Shown: positions 34,412 through 47,077, counted from the first letter of the stretch. The stretch is 64,000 bases of DNA from Hypoxylon rubiginosum (GCA_902806565.1 CADCXA010000037.1:124001-188000); one strand, 5' to 3'. Notes: generated by a model from the sequence alone, not told the origin. Numbers and translations: made by a program.

Positions 34412-35024
34412 ATGAGACAAAACTACGCATTATCTTTCTTGGGTCTTACCATATTGCCTCACGGTGCTGTTTCTCTAGAATTCAATGTGACAGCTGTTAG
34501 TGCTCAGAATGGCTCTTCGATTCTTCAATGCTGGCAGATGGACAAACCGTTCGAGACTTCTTCTCAACCAGGAACAACTGGAACTTCCCTGTTAATGCTA
34601 AGCGACGTCTCGAACCTAACGTATGGTATTATTCCTCCCAACTCCGACGGCGGTTGGCACAATGCCCCCAAAGTGCAGTAGGTCATACCACGTACCCAAG
34701 TTGGAAGATAACTTACACCACTCGATTACTAACACGAACTCTTTGATTAGATGGGTTGTCTACACCTCCGGGTTGGCCTATATCACGCTTCCAGATGACA
34801 CCGAGACTAGTGTAATGGTATCTGGGGGCGAATTTGGTATCATATTCGCTGCTGATACAACCGATATCAGCGAAAAGGGCCATCGCACACAGTATCCAGG
34901 CATGACAGAGACGACCGCATTAGAGATTCCAACATCTGACGGGAAGATACCTAAGCATCGCCTGCTACACACAGGTCCTTGCAGCACCAGCGAGATCACC
35001 GGGATCCACGAGCCTAGCCTGTAG
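34412..35024 (+). CDS. Small secreted protein, conserved fungal type
   Basis: Exons 34412-34677 and 34751-35024, joined in phase to 179 residues. The N-terminus is a signal peptide (MRQNYALSFLGLTILPHGAV) followed by LEFNVTAVSAQNGSS. The mature part has ILQCWQMDKPFETSSQPGTT, GGWHNAPKVQWVVYTSGLAY, ITLPDDTETSVMVSGGEFG and KHRLLHTGPC. I recognise the pattern from small secreted proteins that recur in ascomycete genomes without known function. The strand-rich middle with a GGEFG loop could be cupin-like, which is a guess. Confidence 0.75.
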
Positions 35025-35989
35025 GGCCGGGTGTCGAGAGTCAGGGGAATACTGTTATCCTTCCGCCGTCATTGGATCGCAATTCTATAATACGATAGGC
35101 AGCCTATATCGTGTCATATTATGTATCTAAACAGTTGGTTCTTGCTTGCCTAAGACGGCCCGGCCCGTCTGCGTGATGCATAAGCCACTAACTGCACCTA
35201 TCTAGCATGACGGGAACGGCTGACTACATGGTCGTATTTTTCTGGGCATTTGACGAGAGGCCCTGCAAAACATGGTTGATAGTGAAGAGTCGATAAAAGA
35301 ACTGCAGTATAGGACCCTACTCCACAACCGATAGAGTAAATAGCGCTATCCTATAGAATGGGATGGTAAGGGGGCACTTTTTGGATTATTCTGCATACAC
35401 ATGGTTGACGTATCTCCTGCAGCAACGTGACGTACGATTTTGCCTAGTAGGTTGTTGCTATTAATTCTAGGTGATAGGTATGCTGAAAAATCCTTTACAA
35501 TTCTGATAAAAATCTTAAGCTCAAACAAGCTAGCTTCCTGGACAAGACCGTAGGAGTCTCTAAAATAGCGAGATATTCATGGGCATCAAAACGGTAAGTA
35601 TGGTGGAGAAGACCAACGATGTTTTGCTTCATGGCCATCTCTACTATCCAGGGGACATAAAAGATTCCAACGTGACTCGAGTGTATATGAGCAATTGTAT
35701 TAGTGCCAAAGAAAAAATAGCATTATTTGTCGTAGATACGGTGAAACGAGGTTGGAATTGAACCATAGAACCATGAGTAGTGACATTTTAATATGGCGGT
35801 AACGGAGTGGAAAGTTACATGAGTCGTTCAAGCCAGCTGCTGCCAGCTGGCTCAAGTGCCTGCCGTGCGACAACCAAACAGCCCACTTCCTATCGGCAAT
35901 TGATTTGAGACTATGAATTTTGACTCATAATTAGCCTAGCACAACTTCTTGAGTCCACCAGTTGTGATAACCTTGGAAGGCTGATTCGT
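35025..35989. other. Intergenic region, 0.97 kb
   Basis: No supported gene. It should hold the promoter of the ornithine acetyltransferase gene. Confidence 0.5.
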
Positions 35990-37517
35990 ATGTTTGCGAG
36001 AGGTCGAGGTGTTTACATGGCTCTTCAAAGTTCATGCTTCCGGGTTTCGAGCCAATTAAGAAGTCAATTGGCCGCCAAAGTCTCAGGCGCTCGTTATTAC
36101 TCGGCGCCCTCCGGCATTCCAAGCGCCAAGAGAAAGTATGTGCCGACCAGCGGCACCTATCCGCGAGGATTCAAGGTCTCGGGTACGATAGTCGGTGTTA
36201 AGCCTAAGAACACTACGAAGCCGGATCTTGCATTCATCACTTCGGATACGCCGTGTGCTGCGGCCGCCGTGTTCACCAAGAACAAGTTCCAGGCTGCACC
36301 GGTGACCTTTAGCCGGGCACTGCTTCAAGGGCAGAAGAATTCGGGAGTCCGAGGCGTGCTCATCAACTCGGGATGCGCCAATGCGGTGACAGGAAAAGGC
36401 GGCCTCGAAGATGCGGAAGCGATGGGCAGGGAGGCTGACAAGAGCCTTGGCGCCGACAAAGCAACCATCGTTATGAGTACGGGTGTCATCGGGCAAAGGT
36501 GATGATATCAACCAACGTCCCATCAATCTGTTATCCTAACAGGTTATAGGCTGCCCATTCAGAAGATCCTCGACAACGTCCCTAAAGCCTACCAGGGACT
36601 TGGCGACACCCATAAGCACTGGCTGACTTGTGCTACGGCTATCTGCACGACGGACACATTTCCTAAACTGATCTCCAAGACGTTCAGCTTGCCATCATCG
36701 CCGTCGGTTGAGTATCGCATTGCTGGAACGACCAAAGGAGCCGGCATGATTCACCCGAACATGGCTACGCTCTTGGGTGTAATTGCTACCGATGCTCCTA
36801 TCTCACCTGCCGTGATCCCGCCTATTCTTAAATACGCCGCAGACAGGTCTTTCAACAGCATCACCATTGACGGAGATACTTCTACGAATGATACTGTGGC
36901 GCTGTTGGCAAACGGAGCTGCAGGCGGCCAGGAAGTCACTTCAGAAGACTCGGCCGACTTCAAGGCCTTCCGAGATGTCGTGACCGACTTTGCGACTGAC
37001 CTTGCCAAGCTTATTATCCGAGACGGAGAAGGCGCTACCAAGTTCGTCACTATTCGCGTGACCGAGTCCTCAAGTGAGGAGGGTGCCCGGAAAATTGCTA
37101 GCACTATCGCTCGGTCGCCTCTCGTCAAGACCGCACTCTATGGCAAAGACGCTAACTGGGGTCGTATCCTCTGTGCCACCGGTTACGCTTTGGTCAGCGA
37201 ACCGGGAAACCCTGTGAACGAGGTGGAAGAGATCGTCCCCGAGAAGACCAATGTGTCTTTCGTCCCGACCGACGGAAGCCCGGAGCTGAAGCTGTTGGTC
37301 GACGGCGAGCCCGAAATTGTTGACGAGGCTCGAGCAGCGCAGATTCTTGAGCACGAAGATCTTGAGATTCTTGTAAAACTGGGAACCGGCAAGAAGGAGG
37401 CTACTTACTGGACCTGCGATTACAGCCACGAGTACATGTAAGTGGGAGACCCATCTATCCACAGAATGTGCACTGACAGTTTTCACTAGCACAATCAATG
37501 GCGATTATCGTACTTAG
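35990..37517 (+). CDS. ARG7: Bifunctional ornithine acetyltransferase / N-acetylglutamate synthase, mitochondrial
   Basis: The enzyme recycles the acetyl group from N-acetylornithine to glutamate in the mitochondrial arginine pathway, and can also make acetylglutamate from acetyl-CoA. Exons: 35990-36498, 36550-37437, 37490-37517; joined 474 residues, as usual for the family. The last exon supplies only the C-terminal ITINGDYRT. The self-cleavage site is in [20 protein letters not shown], where cleavage before Thr gives the two subunits. Other motifs: [36 protein letters not shown] and [15 protein letters not shown]. The N-terminus is basic and free of acids for over 40 residues, fitting a mitochondrial signal. 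An ATG at 36017 (MALQSS...) in better context is an alternative start. Confidence 0.95.
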
Positions 37518-38057
37518 ATGATTAAGGGCGATGGAACGGGGAATTTATTCAAGGAGGATGGATTTCCTAGAATCTGGATTCTCGTGATTGATGATGACCT
37601 TTTCATGTGTCCATAGACTTCAGTATTTGCAGCAACAGAATTCAGTCTCATCGAGACTGAATTGGCTCCTACATCGGCCAATCTCGTGATAAGTGCATGC
37701 TACATAGATGGGGCATTAAATCGAAGAGCTAAAGGTCTAAAACAATGCATTATAGAGGTTAGACTAAAAATATCAAAGGAATTGGAACTTTTACGAAATT
37801 TTCACGCATATAAATGCATGCAAGATCACATATGAAAGTACCTAGGTATCTAGGTACTTAGACCTACCCTGCAGCTCGTCGTCCGGCAGCCCCCAGGCTT
37901 AAAGCTCGGGCCACATGCATAATCCAAGCTCTAAATCTAAACGCGTCTTCTGTGCAAAATACGCGTAAATTGATTTTATGAATACCGCCCGCCGCACATC
38001 GTTCATGCTGCAGTGATTTCCAACTAACTGTCAACTTCACAAAAACACCGCTTCACA
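37518..38057. other. Intergenic region upstream of RFC4
   Basis: 540 bases containing a TACCTAGGTA copy followed at once by a second TCTAGGTA. No gene is seen. Confidence 0.55.
37839..37848. repeat. TACCTAGGTA palindrome, copy 6
   Basis: A perfect copy about 210 bases upstream of the RFC4 start codon; an incomplete second copy follows directly. Confidence 0.6.
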
Positions 38058-39257
38058 ATGCCAGCAGTAAAGCCTGAAGAGAGAGGCGAGTCCTCGACAT
38101 CAGCCGCTAAAAAAGCCCTGTCTTCTGCTTCTAACGGTGCTGTCACTTACGAGCTGCCATGGTATGCCTGTTCTTTAGAAGCTTCTACTAGTCGGCTAAT
38201 GCTAACGCACGTACGTCGTGTAGGGTAGAAAAATACAGACCTGTATTCCTTGACGATGTCGTCGGCAACACAGAGACCATCGAACGATTGAAGATCATCG
38301 CAAAGGACGGAAACATGCCCCACGTCATCATATCCGGAATGCCTGGTATCGGAAAGACCACAAGCGTACTGTGTCTGGCGCGTCAACTACTGGGAGATGC
38401 TTATAAGGAGGCGGTGTTGGAGCTTAACGCCAGTGACGAGCGAGGTTGGCTCCATGGAATATCTACAACCTGTCAGTAAGGAAAACACTAACGAAAGCTA
38501 TTTGCCAGGTATCGACGTGGTCCGAAACCGAATCAAGGGCTTCGCGCAGAAGAAGGTGACGCTGCCGGCGGGCCGCCACAAGATCGTGATCCTCGACGAA
38601 GCCGACAGCATGACGTCGGGGGCGCAGCAGGCGCTGCGGCGCACGATGGAGATCTACTCGAACACGACGCGCTTCGCCTTCGCCTGCAACCAGTCCAACA
38701 AGATCATCGAGCCGCTGCAGTCGCGGTGCGCGATCCTGCGGTACGGGCGGCTGACGGACGCGCAGGTGGTGAAGCGGTTATTGCAGGTCATCGAGGCGGA
38801 GAAGGTGCAGTACAGCGACGACGGCCTGGCCGCCCTGGTGTTCAGCGCCGAGGGCGACATGCGGCAGGCCATCAACAACCTGCAGAGCACGCACGCCGGG
38901 TTCGGGTTCGTGAGCGGCGACAACGTGTTCCGGGTCGTCGACAGCCCGCACCCCATCAAGGTGCAGGCCATGCTGAAGGCGTGCCACGAGGGCAACGTCG
39001 ACAGCGCCCTCGACACCCTGCGCGAGCTCTGGGACCTGGGCTACTCGAGCCACGACATCATTAGTACCATGTTCAAGGTGACCAAGACCATCCCCACGCT
39101 CAGCGAGCACGCCAAGCTCGAGTTCATCCGCGAGATCGGCTTCACCCACATGAAGATCCTCGACGGCGTCCAGACCCTGCTCCAGCTTAGTGGGTGTGTG
39201 GCTCGCTTGTGTAAGATTAATATGGATCCGAAGCGGTTCGAGGTAAAGGGAAAGTAG
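38058..39257 (+). CDS. RFC4: Replication factor C subunit 4 (clamp loader)
   Basis: RFC is the five-subunit AAA+ ATPase that loads the PCNA sliding clamp on DNA in replication and repair. Exons: 38058-38161, 38224-38444, 38509-39257; joined 357 residues. Motifs: [16 protein letters not shown] (RFC box), Walker [11 protein letters not shown], Walker [21 protein letters not shown], the arginine-finger SRC in [14 protein letters not shown], and sensor 2 [20 protein letters not shown]. The GMPGIGKTT form and the DEAD box point to the yeast Rfc4 (human RFC2) subunit rather than Rfc2, Rfc3 or Rfc5. The third exon is strikingly GC-rich at third positions compared with its neighbours. Confidence 0.95.
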
Positions 39258-39533
39258 GTAGACATTGGACACGAGCGCGCGCATCAAGTAGCATGTGGGA
39301 AAGGGTTTGAGATCTTGCATGGCATGGCACTGGCGTTTACGGTGTAAGATTTACCACGAATCTTTTTTTATAGCAGTGGCTGCTAGGACGAAAAAGGGGG
39401 AATATGTACAAGCTCCCTATGCGCGCATGGCCAACTACCTCCTACCTACCAAGGTACCTAATAACACAGAATGCTGGCTTTGCTGCTTTTCTCATTGTTC
39501 ACTGTTGGTGGTTTGAATACCTCACTCACTCAC

Positions 39534-40037
39534 TCACTTCTTCTGCTGCTCCGGCCGCGACGTCTCGTCTTCGATCTCCATTAATTCCTTCTCGTAGTCC
39601 GCCCAGACCGCCCGGTCCCGTGCCATCCGCCGCTGCATGCGCACGCGCTGCTCATATTGCCGCATCCTGTAGTCGGCCTCGATCATGCTTCCTACGATCA
39701 TCCCGGACATCTGGAGATATCTGTTTTATCGGTTAGTCTACTTGACTCACTCGAACACTATGTATACGAATCTTGGTTAAGCAGAACTTGCCTTGCAGAC
39801 AAGCATTGCAAATGAAATATATATATCTACATAGGTATATGTAAGAGATACGAGAGGAGGCGCTCACACTTTAAACTGGACCGTCAGCCCCCGGTACAGA
39901 GGCGAGAAGACGAAGCCGACGCCTCCCAGGACCGCCGACGCGGCGCCCCATTTCACGGCCCCGACGGCCGCACCTCGTGCCGCTTCCCACTGGGCCTCCT
40001 TCGCGTCGTCGCTCTCTAGGGCTTTGTGGGCGCGCAT
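39534..40037 (-). CDS. Small conserved fungal membrane protein, probably organellar
   Basis: Exons on the - strand: 40037-39868 and 39720-39534, joined in phase (GT of GTA, Val, before the intron) to 118 residues. A hydrophobic, glycine-rich segment (AAVGAVKWGAASAVLGGVGF) is followed by SPLYRGLTVQFKVYLQMSGM, which reads as a second, weaker membrane segment, then a long charged helix (RMRQYEQRVRMQRRMARDRA) and an acidic end. I remember close relatives in other ascomycetes with the same YRGL..QFK..IQMSGM signature. The size and layout resemble HIG1-type mitochondrial proteins, but I cannot confirm the family. It is divergent from neither neighbour; its promoter lies toward the GFA gene. Confidence 0.7.
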
Positions 40038-40938
40038 CGTGAGCAGCTAGCTCATCGCGTTGGGGATTGTTACAACACGAGTCGGCTTAAGCCGCGGGGG
40101 GGTCTAAGTTGGTTCTCCTTTGTCTTGTTATGTGTGCCGCTCGATTGGTTTCTCAAACTTTGATATATCTCATATATATGAGTACAACACGGGTGGATCT
40201 GCTGCCGTGGTAATATATGTAGCATGTACTCATGTGAAATTGAAGGTTGAGGTTATGATAAATGGGTTTCTTCGGTGGGGTTTAGCTCCGAGAGGCAGAG
40301 AAGCGATTTTGATGGAGTGCGAAATTCCGGGCCATCGGCGGGGTGTTTCTTCTGGCGTCATCACTCTATAAGTTCGGGTTTTTTTTTGTTTCTTCGAACT
40401 CATTAAGATTCCAACGTTTTATCTTCCATTAGCCCTTCAAATAAGTTACATGGCTTTGGGGTGAAAGAAGGGATTAAGGAATTTAGCTGCATCTTCCTGC
40501 AGGTAGGGATTTATAAATATCACAATGATATAATTTCATGAGCTTTACATCGACCTTTTTACCCGGTGTAGTTCTCCTTTGGCCAGTTCTCTCCGCAGGG
40601 AACAACTACAATGCATAAACACAGCTTTTATTGTTCGTCGAGTTCTATTCACGTCATTACACGTCGTTGGGTCTCACAGAATAGACTTTTCGACGCGCCG
40701 TTGACTGGTAGGGTCCTTGCCTGCTTGCTAGGTACGATCGGCATGCTAACATCTAGTGTAAGTGATAGCAGATCCATAGCCTATATCAATGATGTATGTA
40801 AGATGATGAGAGCCAATGTTTTGACGACACGAAGACCAAATTCTAAGAAACAAATAACGGCAGGCTCTCCAAGCAATGATAGTTAGCAATGGAAGATAGA
40901 AATGATTCATCTCCCTGTATTCTTCATCTGCAAAAGCA
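40038..40938. other. Divergent promoter region, 0.9 kb
   Basis: It separates the small membrane protein gene (-) from the GFA-type gene (+) and must carry both promoters. Frames within it lack motifs. Confidence 0.55.
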
Positions 40939-41900
40939 ATGTTCAAATCGCCAGGGCTGCTGACTAGAATTTGTAAATCCAGTCTCAGACGTCATCATTC
41001 GTCCTGTCGCACCAATACCTCATCACTGCTTCTATTAACGCCGTCACTACTACCACAGTCCTCAGTTCAGCTAACCACCATACGTCGACTCGAAAAGTCA
41101 TCTTTATATTCGAAACACGCAGCCTCGACACAAGCGCGATTTCACTCTACAGCTGGAAAGCCCCTTAAACAGGAGAGAAATATGGTCGTAACTAGATCCG
41201 AAACCCAGACAGGCGCGCAGACGGGCGCGGTCCAGAACAGCAGCGAGGGCTGGAAGCAGCAGCCGCCGTACCGGACGACGGAGGGCGACGAGGGCTTCGA
41301 GAAGAAGTGGACGGCGCACTGCCACTGCGGACGGGTCCGCTACTGGCTGTCGCGCGACGGGCCGCTGGCGAGCAAGTTCTGCCACTGCGTGGACTGCCAG
41401 GCGCTGCACGGCGCGCCCTTCCAGTGGGCGGCCATCTTCCACAAAGAGGATTTGCGTTTCGAGAGCGGCGCCGAGGGCCTGGCCTTCTACCACGCCCCCG
41501 ACAAATCTACGACGCATCGGCTGCCCTGCAAGGTCAGCTGCGCCTACTGCCACGCGCCTATCATGGACGAGGGCCGGAACATGGTGTTGATGTTCCCGGG
41601 TATCATCAAGTTCAGCGACGCCGAGCACAAGAAGCTGTTCGATCCCCAGTAAGTAATAAATAAATAAAACTGCTGCTCCTCCAAATCAAACCTCGTTAGA
41701 ACTGCACACGAGCAAATTTGGCCGCTGACGGACGGTAATCTAGGTGCCACATCTTCTACAGCCAGCGCGTCGTAGACATACACGACGGGAAGCCTAAGTG
41801 GTCTAAGCTAGACGGGAAGAGCGAATTGATGAAGGAGGTGGAGAGGGAGGGTTCCAACACTATCCTAGGCGAGCCTAAGAATGAGAATATGCAAGATTAA
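40939..41900 (+). CDS. GFA / CENP-V type zinc-binding protein
   Basis: Exons 40939-41648 and 41744-41900, joined to 288 residues. The GFA (glutathione-dependent formaldehyde-activating) fold binds zinc through cysteine groups, seen here as HCHCGRVRY, FCHCVDCQALHGAPFQWAAI and SCAYCHAPIMDEGRNMVLMF. The first 80 or so residues are rich in Ser, Arg and Leu with no acids early (MFKSPGLLTRICKSSLRRHH), like a mitochondrial presequence. An ATG at about 41179 (MVVTRSETQ) would give a cytosolic form of about 208 residues. The second exon carries the conserved CHIFYSQRVVDIHDG ending. Family members act on small aldehyde adducts or have unknown roles; the substrate cannot be told. Confidence 0.88.
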
Positions 41901-42010
41901 AATTATCCGAGGGTATCTCATGCAAACCATCTAGCTATGCCCCGTGCTAATTCTATGCATATTGGTATGCTTACATTTTTGTGATTATGACCTTTGCGTG
42001 AGCCGCCCTG

Positions 42011-43769
42011 TCACGACATGAGGTCTTCTAATATTGCCTCGAGTTCTTCCTTTTGGAAGGGTATACTTAGTAGCTCGGTACCCAGCACGTCTTTGCGGCT
42101 CGTAATCATTTGGTGGTCGTGGAATCTAAAGACATTGTTAGCTATTCAACTTCGATCGAGTGAATGGGAAAGCGTACTCTTTCAGCAGCGTCCGGAAAGC
42201 CATCTCCGAACTGCATATGAATTCCTCGACCGCCTTGTTGTACAGCATGCGGTATTCCACGCCCGGGTTCTCTCCGTCTCCCGCACCTTCGTCCATGACC
42301 GCCAGAATTTCGCCGACCAGCAGACGAAACAAGCTCTTAGCGTTCTCCGGTAGACTACGAAGGACGTAGGTGACGCCTTCTTTTCCGCCCACCCGTCTTG
42401 CTTTCCGACCTAGAAGCTCGTGCACGTCGTCCACGACCTCGAGCTCGGCCGTGAAGGGGGCAAACGTTGTGCAATCGTGAAACACGAAGTTGAATGAAGA
42501 CCGTAGATTGCTGTCCCAGAGCAGAGGGAAGTCCGGCGTGTCGGTGGAACATATGAGCTGAATATTGGGGTGTGCTGCTAACTGAGCGAGGATGGGCTGT
42601 GTCGTGGACTTCCGCAGAGGCGGAGCATCGACAGAATTCAGGATGATCGTGACCATGACTTCGTGGGAGGATAATAGCGTCTTTACGCTGTCCAACATGG
42701 CCGAAGGATTGCTGGTTGGTACCTTGTGGGCAGGATTAACCGCGCTGGCGACGGTGCCTAGGATCTCCCGAAGCGAGCTCGTCCGAACGTAGCCGTTAAT
42801 AATAACAATCTTGTTCGCCACGTGGTCTGCATATTTGTCGTATACGTGTTTTGCGAATCTATGCAGAAGTGCTCTTTTCGACCCGTACCCATATAAACAT
42901 ATACTGAACCTCTGGGAGAGCTCAAAAGTCCATTGCGGGAACGACTCGACGTGAATTGACTCGAGAAACTCGATATCTTCCGCGTGCGGATCCTGGTACT
43001 CGCGGAGTATCGAGAAGTACTCTTCATGAGTTAGGAGCTTCAGGGAGGCGAGAGTGTTATTCGACGTCTTGGAAGTGCCGGGCCGGTTCTGCGCAAAGTA
43101 AAGCTCGTGTGGCGGCAAGTCTCGAGGCGGAGTCGGCGACTTCTTCCTGGCCCGTTTCGTAGTATGCTTCGTCTTCGGCCGACCCCGGGGTCTCTTAGAC
43201 GGGGTCACAGCTTCATCGGGGAGGTTTTCGGCATCTTCGTCGCCCTCGAGTCCCTCCTCTTCGTCTTCCTCGTCTTCGCTAGAGTCGTAGATTTCCCTGG
43301 CAAGTTCTTCGTCCGCCTCTTCATCGCTTCCGTCTCCACCCACGACTTGCTCAATCAAAGCTCTAGCGCTCTTCTTCCTCGCAGAGCGATCATTCCGCTT
43401 CCACCTCGGCGTCTGTGCAGTTACATTGCCATTCGTCTTAGAGGGCGTCACCGCATCAGCCCCGTTCCTCCTACGACCTCTTGGCGTCGAGACTTCACCG
43501 TTCACTTTTAGCGCTATCGCTTTCCTTTTGTTCGGTGTCGCCTTTATAGCTGGATCTGGCTCCTCTCCCTCCGAAGGAAAATCGTATTCGGAATGGTGAC
43601 CATTCGTGACCCCGTTCGAACGCGGACCAGCCACTGCTCGAGTGCTCCGTCGCTTGGAGGGAGTATCTTGGCTCGGTTCGTCGTCTTCGCGACTTCGCTT
43701 TCGTGGGGAGCTTTGCGAGCTAGGTCGAGATTCTGCAGCAACGGGCTGCGATCTCTTGGTTCGTACCAT
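42011..43769 (-). CDS. ORC2: Origin recognition complex subunit 2
   Basis: ORC2 is part of the six-subunit complex that marks replication origins and loads the MCM helicase. Exons on the - strand: 43769-42178 and 42125-42011, joined 568 residues. The first 230 residues are disordered, basic then acidic, with several SPRKR/TPSKR-type sites that look like CDK targets. The ORC2 core follows: EYFSILREYQDPHAEDIEFL, FSICLYGYGSKRALLHRFA (the degenerate P-loop region typical of ORC2), IVIINGYVRTSSLREILGTV and HPNIQLICSTDTPDFPLLWD. The winged-helix end FHDHQMITSRKDVLGTELLS comes from the second exon. The length fits fungal ORC2. Confidence 0.94.
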
Positions 43770-44349
43770 TAGTGGCTAATATTGAAAAATCTGAGGGCAT
43801 CTCGGATATGATGGTGCCCGAGGGTGTGTAAGATATCCTGCAGCTCCTGGGCAGAGAAATCAATTATATTGGCAGTTGCAGTGCCAATATAGGTTTATAT
43901 CGCTCCTAACCCTAAAAATCACCCTGATCAGCGAGCTATAAATGAGATGCAAAAGAATACATCATAAATAGATGGCTCATTGAGGAAATCAAAATTGGTG
44001 GTTTTGTATCGCGACTGTCGCGTCGAGTGCTATTTCAATATTGTGGACCTCCTGCCTGCCGACATATGAGGTAGGTACCTAGTGTCTGCCGGACCGTTGC
44101 CGGCAGGCAGGCAGGGCGGGACTCGGCAAGACCAGAGCCGCACATGGCTTACCTAACATTATGTAAGACCTCAACCTTCTGTACCTGGCATGATAACTGC
44201 TAAAGGGGGGCCCCTGTAAAGGCAACTCCCAAGAAACGGAGTTATTTATGGTAAAATACTTTTACCTCAATTATTCTATTATGTCTCCCTTAATGTGAAA
44301 TCCGGTACAATTCTCCGTTTAAGCGCATTGCGCCCCAACTCCGATTATC
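43770..44349. other. Divergent promoter region of ORC2 and GEP4
   Basis: 580 bases between the start codons of ORC2 (-) and GEP4 (+). It has short direct and inverted runs of GGCAGGCAGGCAGG type near 44100 but no gene. Confidence 0.55.
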
Positions 44350-45148
44350 ATGAACCTCAATTTTTCGGGAACTGTTAATGTCTTCAAGCTTCTGATAAAA
44401 CCTTCACTATGCCTCCCTCATGCGACGGTCTCCACGTTTAACGAGATTCCAAACCCCTTTAAGAAGGCCTTTGAAGGGTCGGGCAAGAAAGTAGAGATCA
44501 AGGCCGTAATTCTTGACAAGGACGACTGCTTTGCTTATCCGAACACTAACGAGATATATCCTGCATATACGGTAAGTAGATTTATTGGATAAATGAGCGC
44601 CATATCAGTTTCCAAGATGCATTATTTTTTATGAACACTTACTGCTATATTGATGATTAACTCGACCATAGGAGCGATTCCGCGAGCTTCAGAAGGAGTA
44701 CCCTGGTCGCCGTCTTCTAATTGTATCCAACACTGCCGGTGCAACAACCTACGATCGTGATGGACGCCTAGCTAAGGAACTCGAGATAGCAACCGGGGTG
44801 TCCGTGCTAGCACATAGGGTAAAGAAGCCGGGCTGCGGGGATGAGATCATGGCTTACTTCAAATCCCATCCGGAGGTAGGAGTAACTCACCCGAGCCAGG
44901 TTGCTATCGTCGGGGATCGTCTGATGACAGATATGATGCTGGCCAACATGATGGGTAGCTGGGGTCTATGGGTCAAGGATGGCGTCAGGCCGCTACATCA
45001 GAAAAGCCTGGTCTGTTTCTCCAGCTTCTAATGCTACTCGCGATTATCTACTAAACTTGTCTAGTTCTCCAAACTCGAGCAACGACTCGGTCCGTTCTTG
45101 ATGAGTCGCGGGTTTCGGGCACCAAATCCTCAAAGCCCATTTGAGTAG
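44350..45148 (+). CDS. GEP4: Mitochondrial phosphatidylglycerophosphatase GEP4
   Basis: GEP4 removes phosphate from phosphatidylglycerophosphate in the cardiolipin pathway on the matrix side of the inner mitochondrial membrane. Exons: 44350-44571, 44672-45010, 45065-45148; all junctions are phase 0, giving 214 residues. HAD-phosphatase motifs: KAVILDKDDCFAYPNTNEIY (motif I, DKDDC type as in GEP4), LLIVSNTAG (motif II), HRVKKPGCG (motif III lysine) and VAIVGDRLMTDMMLANMMGS (motif IV). The N-terminus MNLNFSGTVNVFKLLIKPSL fits the family start, and the length fits. Confidence 0.93.
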
Positions 45149-47077
45149 CTTGCAGGAAGCAATGAATTTTATTTCTTTTGCAATGATTTAGATTGAGGAA
45201 CTGGCGTCATCTCGCAGCCCCATGCATTTGGAGTATGATATAAATAACCAGGGCCTCATGTACGATATAGAGATGTAGTAAGAGAAACAGGAGAAAATAC
45301 ACAACTTTTCAATTATATCTTGGAGTGTAGGGCAGTGGTCATGTGACACCCATTTTTCATATATTTTCCTCTGCGGTGCCCGAAGGAGACCTATTAGAAT
45401 TAGCCCCGTACGCATCCTAGAACGATAGGCTCTTTTGCAGAACGTCGATAGCTTGCTGATCAGCAATAGTTGTCCTTTTGTTGGTGCTGTTCTAGTATAT
45501 TCGTAGCGCGACTGCGAATATAGCTGGTATCCCGACACCGGAGCTTTGCCGCAGAGTAGAGGTAGGTATTATATCGTTCTACGGAAAGCAGCTGGATATA
45601 TATATCTCGCTCACTTATCCCTAGTATATATATATTCTTTGAGATCTAGTGTTCGTGAGCTCATCGTTTAATATTTACCTAGTCTTGAAGAAATCATACT
45701 TGGACCTTACCCTCCCACCGGGACCCATTATGCTGGCTTGTGAAGATGTCATCATCGAACATAGTGAAGCTTGTAACATTATAATAACGATGTTCATATT
45801 AGTAGATATGTTCATAGCATCTGTGACTCCTAGGACTTGATGTGTTTGAAGCCAACGCACACCAAGGGCGCGTAATACGGGAACTCTCATCCGAAAGTCA
45901 TGGTAGTTATTTAATTAGCACTAGCAACCCACTCAGACCTCCGATACAGACCTGGTTTCATATATAATTTAATCGGCAGCTAGCCGGAGATTGGGAGGTA
46001 TTGCAAATATCATGAATGAGAAAATTACAGTCACCCTCGCCACGTAGGCACCTAGGGATACCGCTAGTAACTGATATGTATGTCAGCAGATCAATACGTT
46101 CCCCAAAGTCTCAACTCAAAATTCAATCATCCCGCACTTCAATACATCAGACCGTATCAAGAGATCCACATAATGAGCAGTTATTGGGGCTAGAGCATGA
46201 TGAGGTACGTAATGTACTCCGGCAAAGTTGTACATTCTACATCTGCTATCTCCCATTCGTGTCTCATTAGGTGTTACTAACTGATCTAACTGGGTAAACC
46301 TCCTCAGGACAAACCTTTGATTCGTTAGTCAGGGGAAAGGTCTCTTTCAAGCAGTAGAAGGTGCAATTTCAGCAGCGGGATGTCCCCCTATACGCAACTA
46401 GGACTTTCCATTACTCATTAGTTTTTCAGCACCCAACATCTTAATCATGGAAACTGTTTGAACGTGATCAAGGATGTACTTGGTAACCCCCCACGAGGCA
46501 GTCTTTAATAAGTTTGTGGCTTGCTAGGCTATGCCTTCCCTTTTGTTACAGGGGTGTTGTACCGCCAGTCAACCCTGGGAAATTATACTCCAGTATCTGC
46601 AAGAATGGGGGCCCTCGAGGTTATTGGGTGGAATCGGATGGATTTCACAAGGTATACCTATCTTGCTCTAATGTAGCGAGACTCACAAGTTGTCATGAGA
46701 AGGAGAATAGCACAACATTCTGAGGGTATTTGTGCTCGTCAAGGGTTGAGGCACTGAATCCCAATTATCCCATCTATATCCCCGCAGCTCCGCCTTCACT
46801 GACGAAGAGATCGGGTGGCACCACGGTATTGTAGGGAAAGACACAATCCCACGACTTGCCGCCAAGGATATAAACCTGCCGGGGAATACTCATTTCTATC
46901 CTTCCTCCCCTGTCAATCTTCATCCAGCTTCCTCCCTTGACTCTCTCAGCTTCCGTTCTTTCCCAACTTGTCTCCCTTGACCTACACATCATCATTTGGC
47001 TTTTACAGTTGTCGCGGACAGATAATTATCACCTGAAAGACAATCACCAGACATATCAAGCTTGAGAAATCGCCAAA
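45149..47077. other. Intergenic region, 1.9 kb
   Basis: No supported gene. AT-rich patches with TA-dinucleotide runs near 45.6 kb are the only visible texture. The right end should hold the promoter of the next gene. Confidence 0.45.
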
